IMG/VR virus record: IMGVR_UViG_3300006793_000018 | Location: 26,301 to 90,300 of that record | Origin: a virus | Direction: 5' to 3' (one strand) | Length of the DNA: 64,000 nt | In this document: positions 1-9,137 of the stretch, in pieces | How the letters are laid out: every line of letters starts with the position of its first letter | How positions within the stretch are numbered: position 1 is the first letter of the stretch | Position numbers and translations under genes: made by a program | Notes under the pieces: model-generated | Database searches by the model: none | The model's input: only the letters and a program-made list of their open reading frames with translations | Told to the model about the DNA's origin: nothing

Positions 1-2559
1 GCTCATGTGATGAGTCCTTGGGTTCACGAAGGCGATAACATCGTTGAATCAACAAACCATCATTGGTGGGATCTCTATACGCCATGGGGTGGGGTTGGAA
101 GAAGCGTTGAATCTCTGCGACAAATGTTTGAACAATCTTATCCAAAGTGGTTTGGTCAAGGGTGGATTTCCGATATGCTCATCAACGAGAATGCCTCTGC
201 ATTCATGCAATATGAGCATGACGGAGGAAGTCACTTTCCAAACGCAGTAAATCAGCCAATAGGGGATCCTAATCACCCCTCCCGATCATCAATCAAATCA
301 TCTTTGAATAGTGGAAACTTGTTTGAACAGCGCAGATCAAACTGGAGCCATGGTTCAAACTTGCATTTCTTGCACCCAAGTGAAGTTGAAGGGCAAGGAG
401 GACGGATGATTGTTCCGAGCGACAATCTCATGCTAAGTCGATTGGGAAGATCTTTGGCGAGTCAAGCCGATATGGGTTCTCCTCGAATTGGAATGTTTAG
501 GGAAGAACATCCATCGTCATCAAAGGCTTATTGGGACTCTCACAATGCTTTGTACGCAGCAAATGATATGCATTTGGGGCAAGCAATGTCTAACATGGCT
601 ATGCAAGTTATGAAGCAATTTGGACAGCAAGCGATAAATCCTGATGATCCTACAAATCCTGAGCAAGCCATGATCGCAAGAGGAAATCTCCAACAAGTCG
701 CAAGTGCCGCAGATTTTGCTTTGAAAAAGATGCCAATGGGCGAAACATATCGTGCTTTGGCACCTGGTTATGATCAAATGGGCAACATGAACATGACAGT
801 CAAACCTATGGGTCCAGTCCATCCGATGTCACATGCTACATCACCTCCCGTTTATAACACTGGAAACACACACCTTTGGGGCCACGAAATGCCAGCAACA
901 CTTACTTGGAAGCATGATCCAAAACAAGAGGCGATTGTTTTTGGGATGACGGAAGAACCATTCCAAATTATGCAGAGAACTGCTCATGAAAATCACGTTA
1001 AGGCAGTATTGCCTGAGTTGCTCAAACTACCTGTTGGTGCAAAGCAAAGAGACATTCAAGCATTAAGTTCTCTTGATGGACGGGGGCTTTCTCCTTTGGC
1101 AACAGGAGATATTCACAAATCGGAAGATTACAAAGCAACAGGCGTATTCAAAACTAAGATCATACCTGCTTTCACCGTACAATCTTTGGATGAAATCGAC
1201 AAATTGAAAGGTTTTTCGGGAGATTGGATCGTACAAAAAATGCCTTTGGGCGAGCGTATGTTCATCCAAAAGAAAGGAAATCACATAAAAGGCGGAAAAT
1301 TGCCAAGCGAGGTAAAGAAGGATCTTCGGCAAATAACTGGAGATTTCACATTCGATTCTTACTTTGAAGACAATAAGTTGCATGTTCTTGATCTGTTGGT
1401 TCACAAGGGAACTGACATGCACATGGAGCCACTCGAAGACCGAATCAATGCGTTGAGGACTTTGTACGACTCAACAGATAATGTTCACTTCCCAATGCCA
1501 AGGAATTGTGTATCCACCGATAAAGATGGCTTGGCTAAGGCAATAAGCCCGTGGGATGGAGGGGAACTGTTGCTTCGGGATTCAACATCGACTTTCATGA
1601 AAGAGAAAGAGGTACATCCAAAATGGGTTCGCTATGCTAAGGACAGCATTGCAAAGTCATTTTATCCGCCGATGCCCGAAATTATAGCGTATCCAGATCA
1701 GATCAAATTGGTTTATCCCTCAATACTCGATCCAGTTGTGATCAAAGGAACGTTTCAAAATTCTGTTTTCACAGTTGATAGCATTGAGGGGAATGAGGCA
1801 TTATTTGCAAAGTCCGAAAGAGATGCTCCAATTTGGGGTCCAGTTGCTATTGCCTTGCTCAAGGAAGGTGCTGCTGCTGCTGCATCGGGCGGCGGTGGTA
1901 CAGTGACATCAACTGATTCTGGTACATTTAATCCAATTCATTCATCACAAAAAAGACGCCCTCGTAAATTGAAGATAGCCAAGAAATCTATTCTTCGTGC
2001 GCCAGCAATCGAAGGAGTTGGAGAGCAAGGCGACAATGTTGCAAGCAGGATGGGAAGTGTGAGGAGAGCGATCACCAGTGATAACAAAGCAAAGACAACT
2101 GAGAAGTTGTTGTCCATGGTGAAGGGGTTGAATAAAAAAATGCTTGAGATGTTCGCAGGTGAATACGGCATTGAACGAACGGATGATGGAGAAAAGTGGA
2201 CTGTTAATCAAGCGATTGACGATGACATCATCGAACGAATGTTTCCTCGAATGAATCGAATTTCACCAGATGGTGGCGCATGGGCGGGTATGCAAGCCGA
2301 TATTACTGCCCCAACGGGTCCAACTGAACTTTTGGACGATAGTGCTGTCACTTTTTATGATCCTAAACAAGAGGAAGAACCCGTTGAACAAGATCCGGTT
2401 TTTCATCTCAAAGTGAAGAACGGAGATGATCAATCCACAAGCCTTGACGTGGCTGAGGGTAAGGCTACATTGCGTATGCCAAGAAAAACAGAAACAGAAC
2501 TGCAAGAAGAACAAGAAGTGCAGCCCAGTGATCGTTCCGAGACAGATGATTCATACTGA
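1..2559 (+). CDS. Virion-region protein with DNA-ligase-like nucleotidyltransferase domain (5' partial)
   Basis: The frame is open to the left edge, so the true start lies outside the window. About 850 residues are visible, counting from the GTG at position 7. The middle (about residues 385-545) resembles the adenylation domain of ATP-dependent DNA ligases. KMPLGER at nt 1237-1257 looks like motif I (KxDGxR) with one extra residue. HVLDLLVHKGTDM followed by PLEDR (from nt 1381) looks like motif IIIa, GGELLLRDS (from nt 1558) like motif IV with the usual Glu displaced, and KWVRYAK like motif V. A Gly-rich linker, a basic stretch and an acidic C-terminus follow. Its position just before the prohead protease is where a portal or portal-associated head protein normally sits, but I see no portal signature. 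Nicking, capping or structural use of the fold is unknown. The ligase-like fold is an inference from motif order. Confidence 0.6.
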   Translation, partial: AHVMSPWVHEGDNIVESTNHHWWDLYTPWGGVGRSVESLRQMFEQSYPKWFGQGWISDMLINENASAFMQYEHDGGSHFPNAVNQPIGDPNHPSRSSIKSSLNSGNLFEQRRSNWSHGSNLHFLHPSEVEGQGGRMIVPSDNLMLSRLGRSLASQADMGSPRIGMFREEHPSSSKAYWDSHNALYAANDMHLGQAMSNMAMQVMKQFGQQAINPDDPTNPEQAMIARGNLQQVASAADFALKKMPMGETYRALAPGYDQMGNMNMTVKPMGPVHPMSHATSPPVYNTGNTHLWGHEMPATLTWKHDPKQEAIVFGMTEEPFQIMQRTAHENHVKAVLPELLKLPVGAKQRDIQALSSLDGRGLSPLATGDIHKSEDYKATGVFKTKIIPAFTVQSLDEIDKLKGFSGDWIVQKMPLGERMFIQKKGNHIKGGKLPSEVKKDLRQITGDFTFDSYFEDNKLHVLDLLVHKGTDMHMEPLEDRINALRTLYDSTDNVHFPMPRNCVSTDKDGLAKAISPWDGGELLLRDSTSTFMKEKEVHPKWVRYAKDSIAKSFYPPMPEIIAYPDQIKLVYPSILDPVVIKGTFQNSVFTVDSIEGNEALFAKSERDAPIWGPVAIALLKEGAAAAASGGGGTVTSTDSGTFNPIHSSQKRRPRKLKIAKKSILRAPAIEGVGEQGDNVASRMGSVRRAITSDNKAKTTEKLLSMVKGLNKKMLEMFAGEYGIERTDDGEKWTVNQAIDDDIIERMFPRMNRISPDGGAWAGMQADITAPTGPTELLDDSAVTFYDPKQEEEPVEQDPVFHLKVKNGDDQSTSLDVAEGKATLRMPRKTETELQEEQEVQPSDRSETDDSY

Positions 2560-2617
2560 TTGTTCTCTTTTCGTTTTGAAAGCATTCATATACCATTGCT
2601 TGATTTAGGATAGGTTG

Positions 2618-4003
2618 ATGACGGCAGCAAACCTCTCAGTATCCTCCGCAACATGGTCTGCGGATGGCTCTGATTTTTTGCTAAAATCTGCTGCATCAAA
2701 CGGCGATCTATTCGTCGCAGGATATGCATCGGTCGATATGGTCGATAAGCAGGGAGATCGTATCCCAGTCCCTGCGCTAAAGAAGGCATTCAATCAATTC
2801 ATGGGCAACAAGGCATTCCGCAATGTCCAGTTGGCACACTCTGGCATCCAAGTTGGAGAAGTTGTTTCCGATTACAAAGATACAGAAGGCCGACTTTGGA
2901 AATCCGAAGTCGATGATCATGGATTGTTCGTTGTTTGCAAGATCCGCAACGACATTCAAAAGGCACGTGAAGTGCAGAAGCAAATCCGCAATGGAGAACT
3001 ACGGGCGTTCTCAATTGGCGGTCAGGCACTATTTCGTGTGTCGAAAACAACCCCCGAACTCGGTACTCATCGTGAGATTACCGACCTTGAACTCCATGAG
3101 ATCACACTCTGCAAGAAGGGAATCAACCCTGAAGCAGCGTACACGATCCTAAAAATGGACGGAGATGACAACATGAGCAATACAGAAGTGTTAAACGAAA
3201 TTAAGGCAGGACTTTCCGAAGTTCTCAAAGAATTGAATGAAGGAAAGTCGGATGCAAAGACTGACGACAAATACATGAAAAATGTCGATTGTGACGATGA
3301 GGGCAACCCTATCGGACAAAAAGGCGATGACAAGATGAAGAAAGCCCAACAGGACGACGCTCTTGCATACATCGATACCCTCGAAAAGTTCGCTCACCAA
3401 TCTGGTGTTGATCTCGACGGACTCCGTGATCACTTTGGTTTGGAGAAGGCTTACCTTCCAGAACAAGGATCTGGCGGATACTCTCACCGAGGACAAGGCG
3501 ATGAAGTTGGATCTGGCGAAGATGCAACCGAACCATCGTACCCATCTCTCCCAAGTCCTGGCGGCAACCAATATGTGATCAAGGGGCCAAGTGTTCCTAA
3601 CATGAACATGGGCGCACCATCGGGCAACCAAAACGTCATCAAGTCCCTCACCCCAGAAACTCTGGAAAAGGGATACCGAACCTACGCTGCCCTTCGTGAC
3701 GAAGAAGCCGTGAAGGGTCTTGTCGAAAAGGAATGGCAGGAACGCTACAACGCAGAAACCGCACAGGCTCTCGAAGTTCGCAAAGCCAACGATGTCGGCG
3801 CACAAATCCACGCTCTCCGTGAAGAGATCTCGATGCTCAAGTCAGAGAATGTCGATCTCCAAAAGAGCGCAACCCCTGTGCCATCCGCACCAACCACTTC
3901 CATCCGAGTACCAACCCACGATGAATTTTCCCAAATGGGATCTGACCTCGAAGGCTGGCGAGCCGCAGAAGCACTTGCTATGCGAGCATTGCGAGGGGAA
4001 TAA
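2618..4003 (+). CDS. Prohead maturation protease with C-terminal scaffold-like region
   Basis: HK97-type prohead serine protease (S78 family), which cleaves scaffold and capsid precursors inside the prohead. The N-terminal 180 residues carry the fold: GYASVDMVDKQGDRI near the start, QLAHSG with the catalytic His (about residue 74) and RAFSIGG with the nucleophilic Ser (about residue 132). A conserved ELHEITLCKKGINP strand ends the domain. Residues 185-461 are acidic, Gln/Gly-rich and partly coiled-coil (a heptad-like stretch near 395-415), as expected for a fused scaffolding domain. A separate scaffold gene is absent. A TTG codon lies immediately upstream, but the ATG at 2618 sits better behind the AGGATAGG ribosome site. 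It lies directly before the capsid gene. Confidence 0.9.
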   Translation: MTAANLSVSSATWSADGSDFLLKSAASNGDLFVAGYASVDMVDKQGDRIPVPALKKAFNQFMGNKAFRNVQLAHSGIQVGEVVSDYKDTEGRLWKSEVDDHGLFVVCKIRNDIQKAREVQKQIRNGELRAFSIGGQALFRVSKTTPELGTHREITDLELHEITLCKKGINPEAAYTILKMDGDDNMSNTEVLNEIKAGLSEVLKELNEGKSDAKTDDKYMKNVDCDDEGNPIGQKGDDKMKKAQQDDALAYIDTLEKFAHQSGVDLDGLRDHFGLEKAYLPEQGSGGYSHRGQGDEVGSGEDATEPSYPSLPSPGGNQYVIKGPSVPNMNMGAPSGNQNVIKSLTPETLEKGYRTYAALRDEEAVKGLVEKEWQERYNAETAQALEVRKANDVGAQIHALREEISMLKSENVDLQKSATPVPSAPTTSIRVPTHDEFSQMGSDLEGWRAAEALAMRALRGE

Positions 4004-4024
4004 TCAAAACAGGAGAGATGAAGA

Positions 4025-5179
4025 ATGACGCAAGGATACATCCGAACAATCGAAGACATGGAACGCCTTTACTACGGTGCTGGCGCAGGATCGAACGCAT
4101 GGGCATACAGTGGAACTGACCTACTCAAGGCAGACTCACCTTTGATGTCCTCAACCGCTGGAACTTACAACGCCATCTTTGGCCGTAAGGTTTGGTCGCA
4201 ACTCAACCAAGAATTCAACGCTTTCTCAATTCTTCCTAAGAAGCCTTGGGAAAAGAGTGGATGGCGTGTCGTGACCGGCAAGCCTGACGAAGCCAGTGGA
4301 CTTCCTGAAAACGGAACCCTCCCTGACTCCACCAAGCCAACCTTCCACGAAGTCAGCACCAAGCCAAAGACCATTGCAAGCAAGTTCGACTTGAGCGAAA
4401 CCGCAATGTTCCTTGCAGACAAGGACGATGGACTTGGCGATGCACGTGCTGTGATCAAGATGGAAATGTCGAAGTCTCACGCTGAGTCGATCAACAAGAT
4501 GCTCCTTCGAGATGTCAACGTCGTCGCTGGAAACAACTTTGAATCCATTGACCGTGCAATCTCCTCCTCCTTCGTTGAGAAGTCTGGAATGTCCGACATC
4601 AGTTCCGCAGCAGTTCACAACCAATACAGTCTCACCCGTGACTCCTCTGGTGCTACTTCCCGTGAATGGTACGACGCCAACGTCGATGCTGGTGCAAACG
4701 GTGCTTCCAACGAACGCCCTCTCACCCTCAACATCTTGGATGGAATGTTCCGAGCAGTTTGGGAACGGGGAGGTCAGCCAAAGGTTATCCTCACTGGATA
4801 CGACACTGTTGAGAAGATCCAACAACTCCTTCAACCACAACAACGGTTCACTGAGATGAAGCGCGTCACGCCTTCCGTCAACGGTGTTCAAGGTGTTCCT
4901 GGTATGGATGCTGGATTCGTCGTTGCAACATACAACGGCGTCCCGATCATTCCTTCCAAGGATGTTCAAGATGATGGTCTTTCTCGACTATACTTCATCG
5001 ACACTGACTACACCTACTTCTGCACGGCTAAACCAACTCTTTACCACGAATCTGGTATCGAAACTGGCGATCCATTCGGTATCAACCGTCTTGGACAAGT
5101 CGGCCTATTCCACACAATGGGCGAACTCTGGCAACTCTTCTATGGCGCACACGGCAAGATCCGAGATCTTAGTGCCTGA
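4025..5179 (+). CDS. Major capsid protein, HK97 fold
   Basis: 384 residues, the usual size for a processed or delta-domain-free HK97-fold capsid protein. It directly follows the protease and has a strong ribosome site (AGGAGAGATGAAG before ATG). The N-arm is followed by an E-loop-like region (residues about 75-110, WEKSGWRVVTG to LPENGTLPD), a spine helix (KSHAESINKMLLRDVN, about 145-160) and a C-terminal P/A-domain with ILTGYDTVEKIQ and a late segment naming the ligand-free beta sheet (SRLYFIDTDYTYF). Codon use is very biased to C-ending codons compared with neighbouring genes, which suits very high expression. Identity rests on gene order and overall pattern rather than a single diagnostic motif. 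Confidence 0.88.
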   Translation: MTQGYIRTIEDMERLYYGAGAGSNAWAYSGTDLLKADSPLMSSTAGTYNAIFGRKVWSQLNQEFNAFSILPKKPWEKSGWRVVTGKPDEASGLPENGTLPDSTKPTFHEVSTKPKTIASKFDLSETAMFLADKDDGLGDARAVIKMEMSKSHAESINKMLLRDVNVVAGNNFESIDRAISSSFVEKSGMSDISSAAVHNQYSLTRDSSGATSREWYDANVDAGANGASNERPLTLNILDGMFRAVWERGGQPKVILTGYDTVEKIQQLLQPQQRFTEMKRVTPSVNGVQGVPGMDAGFVVATYNGVPIIPSKDVQDDGLSRLYFIDTDYTYFCTAKPTLYHESGIETGDPFGINRLGQVGLFHTMGELWQLFYGAHGKIRDLSA

Positions 5180-5206
5180 AGACAAAAAACATGGAGATGA
5201 TGAAAC

Positions 5207-5596
5207 ATGGCAAACACAAACCTAACAAGCGGAACAATTGTCGCTGATGTCCCAATGTGGGCTGGCGTACTCGAAGAAAGCAACACCGACTGGCTACAAG
5301 AGCCAATCGGTACGAACACGGCTGCTGGCGCAGTTCAAATGATGATCATTGATTTGGTCGTCACAAGCAACGCCGCAACCGTCTTCGATCTTGCTGATGT
5401 CGCAACTGGCACTCGACTGGATTTCCAGGGCGACACCGCCCACGGAGCAGCCGTTATTGCTGTCCTTGGCATTGAGAACCGAACTGGTGGACACGAAGAC
5501 ATGACCTTGGTACGTGGAGAAGGAGCGCAAGTTCTCTTCACCGCACCATCTGGCGTTTCAGGCGACACAGTTCGATTGACCATCATGTACCGTTGA
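5207..5596 (+). CDS. Small beta-rich virion protein, possible capsid decoration protein
   Basis: 129 residues, Ala/Gly/Thr/Val-rich, with alternating hydrophobic strands and no predicted membrane segment. It sits immediately after the capsid gene behind GGAGATGATGAA, the place where capsid decoration or head-stabilising proteins are usually encoded. Like the capsid gene it has optimised C-ending codons, suggesting an abundant structural product. No family was recognised, so the decoration role is inferred from position, size and composition only. Confidence 0.6.
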   Translation: MANTNLTSGTIVADVPMWAGVLEESNTDWLQEPIGTNTAAGAVQMMIIDLVVTSNAATVFDLADVATGTRLDFQGDTAHGAAVIAVLGIENRTGGHEDMTLVRGEGAQVLFTAPSGVSGDTVRLTIMYR

Positions 5597-5606
5597 GGTG
5601 ATCCCT

Positions 5607-5975
5607 TTGGGATACACAATCACATATGTCGGCGCAAAAGCGTACATTGAATTTGACGTCAACGGAACAAGTTATGGTTTCGCACGTGGCGATCCCAAAA
5701 CAAACATTCCAGACTCATGGATCGAAGAACGAATTCTCGGCGGCATTGACAACGGATCAACTTCTTGGAAAGTTGTCAGCGATGTTGCTGAGAAAAAGAC
5801 TGAGGCCATGAAAGAAGTTGTTGAGGCTACCGTCGAACCCGTTGAGGAAGCAGCACTTGCTCCCGAAGATCTTTCGACATTATCCCGTGCCAAATTGATG
5901 GCTTTGTGCAAGGAACGAGGCATTGATGTCTCTAACCGCGACAAGAAAGCCGATCTGCTTGAAAAGTTGGCATGA
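5607..5975 (+). CDS. Small protein with C-terminal SAP-type helix-extended-loop-helix domain
   Basis: About 122 residues. The N-terminal part is a small beta domain, the middle is a Glu/Val-rich linker, and the last 35 residues (LSRAKLMALCKERGIDVS then KKADLLEKL) match SAP/HeH domains, which usually bind DNA or act as a small hinge. SAP or HeH tails are known on Rho N-terminal domains and on small phage head-joining proteins. The TTG at 5607 is preferred because GAGGTGAT lies four bases upstream. An upstream GTG (5598) would overlap that ribosome site. A second SAP protein lies at 11785. Confidence 0.65.
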   Translation: MGYTITYVGAKAYIEFDVNGTSYGFARGDPKTNIPDSWIEERILGGIDNGSTSWKVVSDVAEKKTEAMKEVVEATVEPVEEAALAPEDLSTLSRAKLMALCKERGIDVSNRDKKADLLEKLA

Positions 5976-5984
5976 GGGATCTAA

Positions 5985-6512
5985 ATGGCAAACAACAGGC
6001 AATCCATTACAGATGGCGAGAATTATCTTTCTCGAAGCCGTGTCAATCGCCACGTGATCACCCTAACGGGGGAATCCCCAAATCAATTAGTGCCTCTTAA
6101 TGGTAAAGTGTCTAAGGTCGTTGTTGATGCATCGGATGCATCGTTGGATGTTGGATCTGGAAACACTGGTGAACTCAAATTTCTTATGGACATCGAAGAC
6201 GGATCGGCAACCGAGATTCCTTACTTTGACACGATTGGAAAACTGAACTACACTGGCGCAGGATCAGGGCAAGTTGCTTTACTCGAAGTCACACCTGGTT
6301 CAAACAAAGGAACAGCCTCAGCCAAGAATTCTTTGCATTTCTCAGTCACAACAACTACGGCAGCAGAATCGGGTGGTGTTGCGATCAACGAACCCGCCGC
6401 ATGGAATGGCTTGGTTTGTGGGCAAGTGAGAGTTTTTGCAGATGTTGACCCAGGTAGCGGAACCGTTCTTGCTCCAGCATCAGTCATTAGAGTCATTATC
6501 TTTATGGAATAA
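5985..6512 (+). CDS. Beta-rich virion protein of unknown function
   Basis: 175 residues, Gly/Ser/Thr/Val-rich with repeated short strands. The C-terminal segment (GQVRVFADVDPGSGTVLAPAS then IRVIIFME) resembles in layout the C-termini of the 129-residue (5207) and 123-residue (6562) neighbours, which also end in a hydrophobic strand such as VRLTIMYR or IILRVMITGTRA. These three may be related capsid-surface or minor head proteins. No named family was recognised. Start ATG behind GAGGGATCTAA. Confidence 0.55.
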   Translation: MANNRQSITDGENYLSRSRVNRHVITLTGESPNQLVPLNGKVSKVVVDASDASLDVGSGNTGELKFLMDIEDGSATEIPYFDTIGKLNYTGAGSGQVALLEVTPGSNKGTASAKNSLHFSVTTTTAAESGGVAINEPAAWNGLVCGQVRVFADVDPGSGTVLAPASVIRVIIFME

Positions 6513-6561
6513 GCATCTTTTATGAAAAGAGATATAAACAAAAGAACACTGAGGAATATAC

Positions 6562-6933
6562 ATGGCAGTTGAAGTTGAACAGCAAGGAAGAACAAACGTA
6601 GCAGGAAACAGACTGACTGTTTCTTTGAAAGTAGCAGATGACGATACCGCTTACATTGCTGGAGGCATTGCTTTCGATGCAAATGAGTATGTTGGAAATC
6701 CAGATATGGTTCATATCGAATCGGCTGCTATCGGCGTTATGTTCACCTATGATCGAGCAAACAAGAAGATCAAGGCATTCGTTGAACGAGATGATGCAAA
6801 CGCCCACGGTGTCCCTGATAGCGGTTCTGCACCAATGCCACTAACAGAGGCAATAGGAATGGATCTTTCAGGAGATATTGCCGCTGGAACAGGCATTATC
6901 CTACGAGTCATGATCACTGGCACACGTGCATGA
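6562..6933 (+). CDS. Beta-rich virion protein of unknown function
   Basis: 123 residues, starting with ATG behind a GAGGAATATAC site. It has an N-terminal strand-rich region (VAGNRLTVSLKVADDDTAYI) and an acidic loop, and it ends in a hydrophobic strand like those of its two upstream neighbours. About 50 bp of AT-rich non-coding sequence precede it (6513-6561), the largest gap in this part of the late block. A structural role is inferred from position only. Confidence 0.55.
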   Translation: MAVEVEQQGRTNVAGNRLTVSLKVADDDTAYIAGGIAFDANEYVGNPDMVHIESAAIGVMFTYDRANKKIKAFVERDDANAHGVPDSGSAPMPLTEAIGMDLSGDIAAGTGIILRVMITGTRA

Positions 6934-6947
6934 GGGGGTGAAACCCC

Positions 6948-7262
6948 TTGGCTCGAATGAAGACAGGCCATATTGATCTTGAAACCTCAATTGAGATCAA
7001 CAAGCGAAGGCAATCTCGCATGTTGGAACTCATGACGAATGCTGGATCAATAGCAGAAGATCAATCTCCATTCAGCCATGAGAACATGGCAAACGCCCAA
7101 AAAAAATTCATCAAGGTCGATAACAAGCGTCGATCCGACATCCAAAACATTGGATCTGGGACCAGATGCACCGCATGTGGTTTGCTTCATTTTTGCTGGA
7201 CGCCTGAATGTGCGGTTTGTGGCGAGGCGATGCATTTCAATATGGGGAGCCACCACAGTTGA
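6948..7262 (+). CDS. Small zinc-ribbon protein in the head module
   Basis: 104 residues. The N-terminal 65 residues are helical and charged. The C-terminus carries a four-cysteine ribbon (CTACG, then ECAVCG about 12 residues later) followed by two histidines. The TTG at 6948 is favoured because GGGGGTGA lies six bases upstream; the alternative is the ATG at 6957. A zinc-ribbon protein between head genes is unusual and might be a small head-joining or regulatory protein. No family recognised. Confidence 0.55.
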   Translation: MARMKTGHIDLETSIEINKRRQSRMLELMTNAGSIAEDQSPFSHENMANAQKKFIKVDNKRRSDIQNIGSGTRCTACGLLHFCWTPECAVCGEAMHFNMGSHHS

Positions 7263-7279
7263 ATGCGGAGCGGAATTGA

Positions 7280-8872
7280 ATGCCTCAAGTCTTCAACCCA
7301 GGACATAGACCAAGTGCGCCGCTTGATCCTACTGCTTTGGTGTATTGCACGGCTGACGAGGTAGCAGAGTTCTTGCAATTGCCACTTCCCGACCCAATTT
7401 CATTGTCAGCCGACACTACGATCACAACAGGAAAAATCAACATCCCTATCAGCGGCGTCGAATACCGAAGGTGGAAAATCGATGCCACTACAAACATCAC
7501 GGTGTACGATGACGATGACCCTATTGGCAAAACCTACACTGTTCTTGACGCAATAGGGGGGGGCAGCGGCAATGTTCATGTTCGAGCAACACAGGCAGAT
7601 GATGGAACGTCCTTTACAATTGCCAAAAACGCTCAAATTCAAATAAATCACGCTTTAACAAACAGCAAGGAGAGGGGTTTGACCAAATCTCATGTTGAGA
7701 ATTTGATCCTCAAGAAGCAAGACTACATCGATCAAGTATGTCGTATGTCTTGGCGTCCTCGAATCGTAGTCGATGAATATCAAAATTTTACCACTTTCAA
7801 ACCATATCGAAGGCGATACTACACGGATTATGTCGGCGCAGTTTATTTGAGGCATCGTGCAATTCAAAGAATACTTCGACTTGGCGTTTGGCAAAGCGAC
7901 TATTATCGTGAATTGGGCGGTGCAAGAACATGCATGAAGGTCAAAGAGCCAACAGAGATTGGTGCAGCAGGTACGGAAAAAATCTTCATTTGCAATGGTA
8001 CTGCCCATACTATCGCAATGCAAAACGGAGCAAGTTCAAACCAATGGCAATCGGACTTTGGAGCAAAAACCATCGCCCAAAACATTTCCAATCTGATCAA
8101 CAAAGATGTCGCCACTTCCCGATCAGCAATTGCAATAGGGGATTTGAAAGAACACGACAAACAATTGTACCTTCACGACGAATTTTTGGCAGTTGCAAAC
8201 AGTGATGAGGGTGATGGAAAAATAGTCATCACATCGTTGCGATCAACAGAAGAAGGTGAATCAAACACCATTGCAACGACCAATCCTGATGTGTTTGTAT
8301 TCTCTTTAGGCACAGATGTCTCAGCAAATATCACCTCAGTTGCAGGAGCCAATTTCACAGTCGATGATGCAGGGTCATTTACCAAAACAAACGGTTTGGT
8401 TTATTTCACAATAGGTTCGACCACACACATTGCTCGATGCACCAGATCAGGGAACACCTTCACAGTGGTTGATGATGCAACAGGAGGAACAATTGCTGCA
8501 TTAGCCACAGATGTCATTGTGAAGCAACAACGCTTGAACGTTGATATGAATGACGAAGAACGCCAATACGATTGGTGGTCGATGGAAGACAACGGAGCCA
8601 TAATGTTCAACAACCAATATCCATTTTATGAGAATCATTCGTTGAAGGTGTCCTACATTTATGGTGAGCGTTATCTTGACAAGGTGATCAAAGAAGTGTG
8701 TATCAAAATGGTGGCAATTGACATTATTATGACGGATGACTACACTGTTCTCTTTCCAGAAGGTTCGTCCAATATCGATCTAAACGCAAAGATCCAAAAG
8801 ATGGAGGAGGAAGTGAAGCGAATGCTTGTTCCATATCAAGAAACCATCATTGTCGCAGGGATGGGTGGTTGA
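7280..8872 (+). CDS. Head-tail connector-like protein with large inserted domains
   Basis: 530 residues. Its terminal parts resemble a head-tail adaptor (HK97 gp6-like): an N-terminal helix (CTADEVAEFLQLPLP), a central adaptor segment (KQDYIDQVCRMSWRP, YVGAVYLRHRAIQRILRL) and a C-terminal helix (LDKVIKEVCIKMVAIDIIM). Two beta-rich insertions separate them (about residues 30-125 and 220-410), the second with Thr/Asn/Ala-rich repeats such as TIAQNISNLI. Family adaptors are normally 100-200 residues, so this is an expanded version. The identification rests on gene order (between capsid and tail terminator) and the helical segments, and is moderate. Confidence 0.55.
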   Translation: MPQVFNPGHRPSAPLDPTALVYCTADEVAEFLQLPLPDPISLSADTTITTGKINIPISGVEYRRWKIDATTNITVYDDDDPIGKTYTVLDAIGGGSGNVHVRATQADDGTSFTIAKNAQIQINHALTNSKERGLTKSHVENLILKKQDYIDQVCRMSWRPRIVVDEYQNFTTFKPYRRRYYTDYVGAVYLRHRAIQRILRLGVWQSDYYRELGGARTCMKVKEPTEIGAAGTEKIFICNGTAHTIAMQNGASSNQWQSDFGAKTIAQNISNLINKDVATSRSAIAIGDLKEHDKQLYLHDEFLAVANSDEGDGKIVITSLRSTEEGESNTIATTNPDVFVFSLGTDVSANITSVAGANFTVDDAGSFTKTNGLVYFTIGSTTHIARCTRSGNTFTVVDDATGGTIAALATDVIVKQQRLNVDMNDEERQYDWWSMEDNGAIMFNNQYPFYENHSLKVSYIYGERYLDKVIKEVCIKMVAIDIIMTDDYTVLFPEGSSNIDLNAKIQKMEEEVKRMLVPYQETIIVAGMGG

Positions 8873-8873
8873 T

Positions 8874-9137
8874 TTGATTATCATCGCCGTCGTTGCAAAT
8901 CATGATAAAATTATGAAATTGTCAAAGGAGTTGTCTGTTTTAGCAGACGATGCCATAAATGGGGGGGTGCGTGATCTTGAAGAAAAGATGCTTCTCGAAG
9001 AGAAAAAAATGAATGAAGCGGATGGTCATGATTATACTGAGGAACAGTTGAAAGAAATTGTTGCAGCGAGGCTAAAAAACAATCATTTTTCTCGCAATAT
9101 CGATGACAAAATACAAAAAATGAAGGAGGTTATGTGA
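8874..9137 (+). CDS. Small hypothetical helical protein of the connector module
   Basis: About 87 residues from the TTG at 8874, or 90 from the GTG at 8865, which overlaps the upstream stop. A short hydrophobic strand at the start is followed by highly charged helices (LEEKMLLEEKKMNEADG, TEEQLKEIVAARLKNN). It is overlapped by the next gene at GTGATG. Its position between an adaptor and a tail-terminator-like gene suggests a head-closure or neck protein, but no motif shows this. Confidence 0.5.
   Translation: MIIIAVVANHDKIMKLSKELSVLADDAINGGVRDLEEKMLLEEKKMNEADGHDYTEEQLKEIVAARLKNNHFSRNIDDKIQKMKEVM

Noticed and set aside
3191-3811. 206-codon antisense frame in the scaffold part of the protease gene
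   Set aside because: It lies opposite a clearly coding gene, with biased composition and no ribosome site; it is a shadow.
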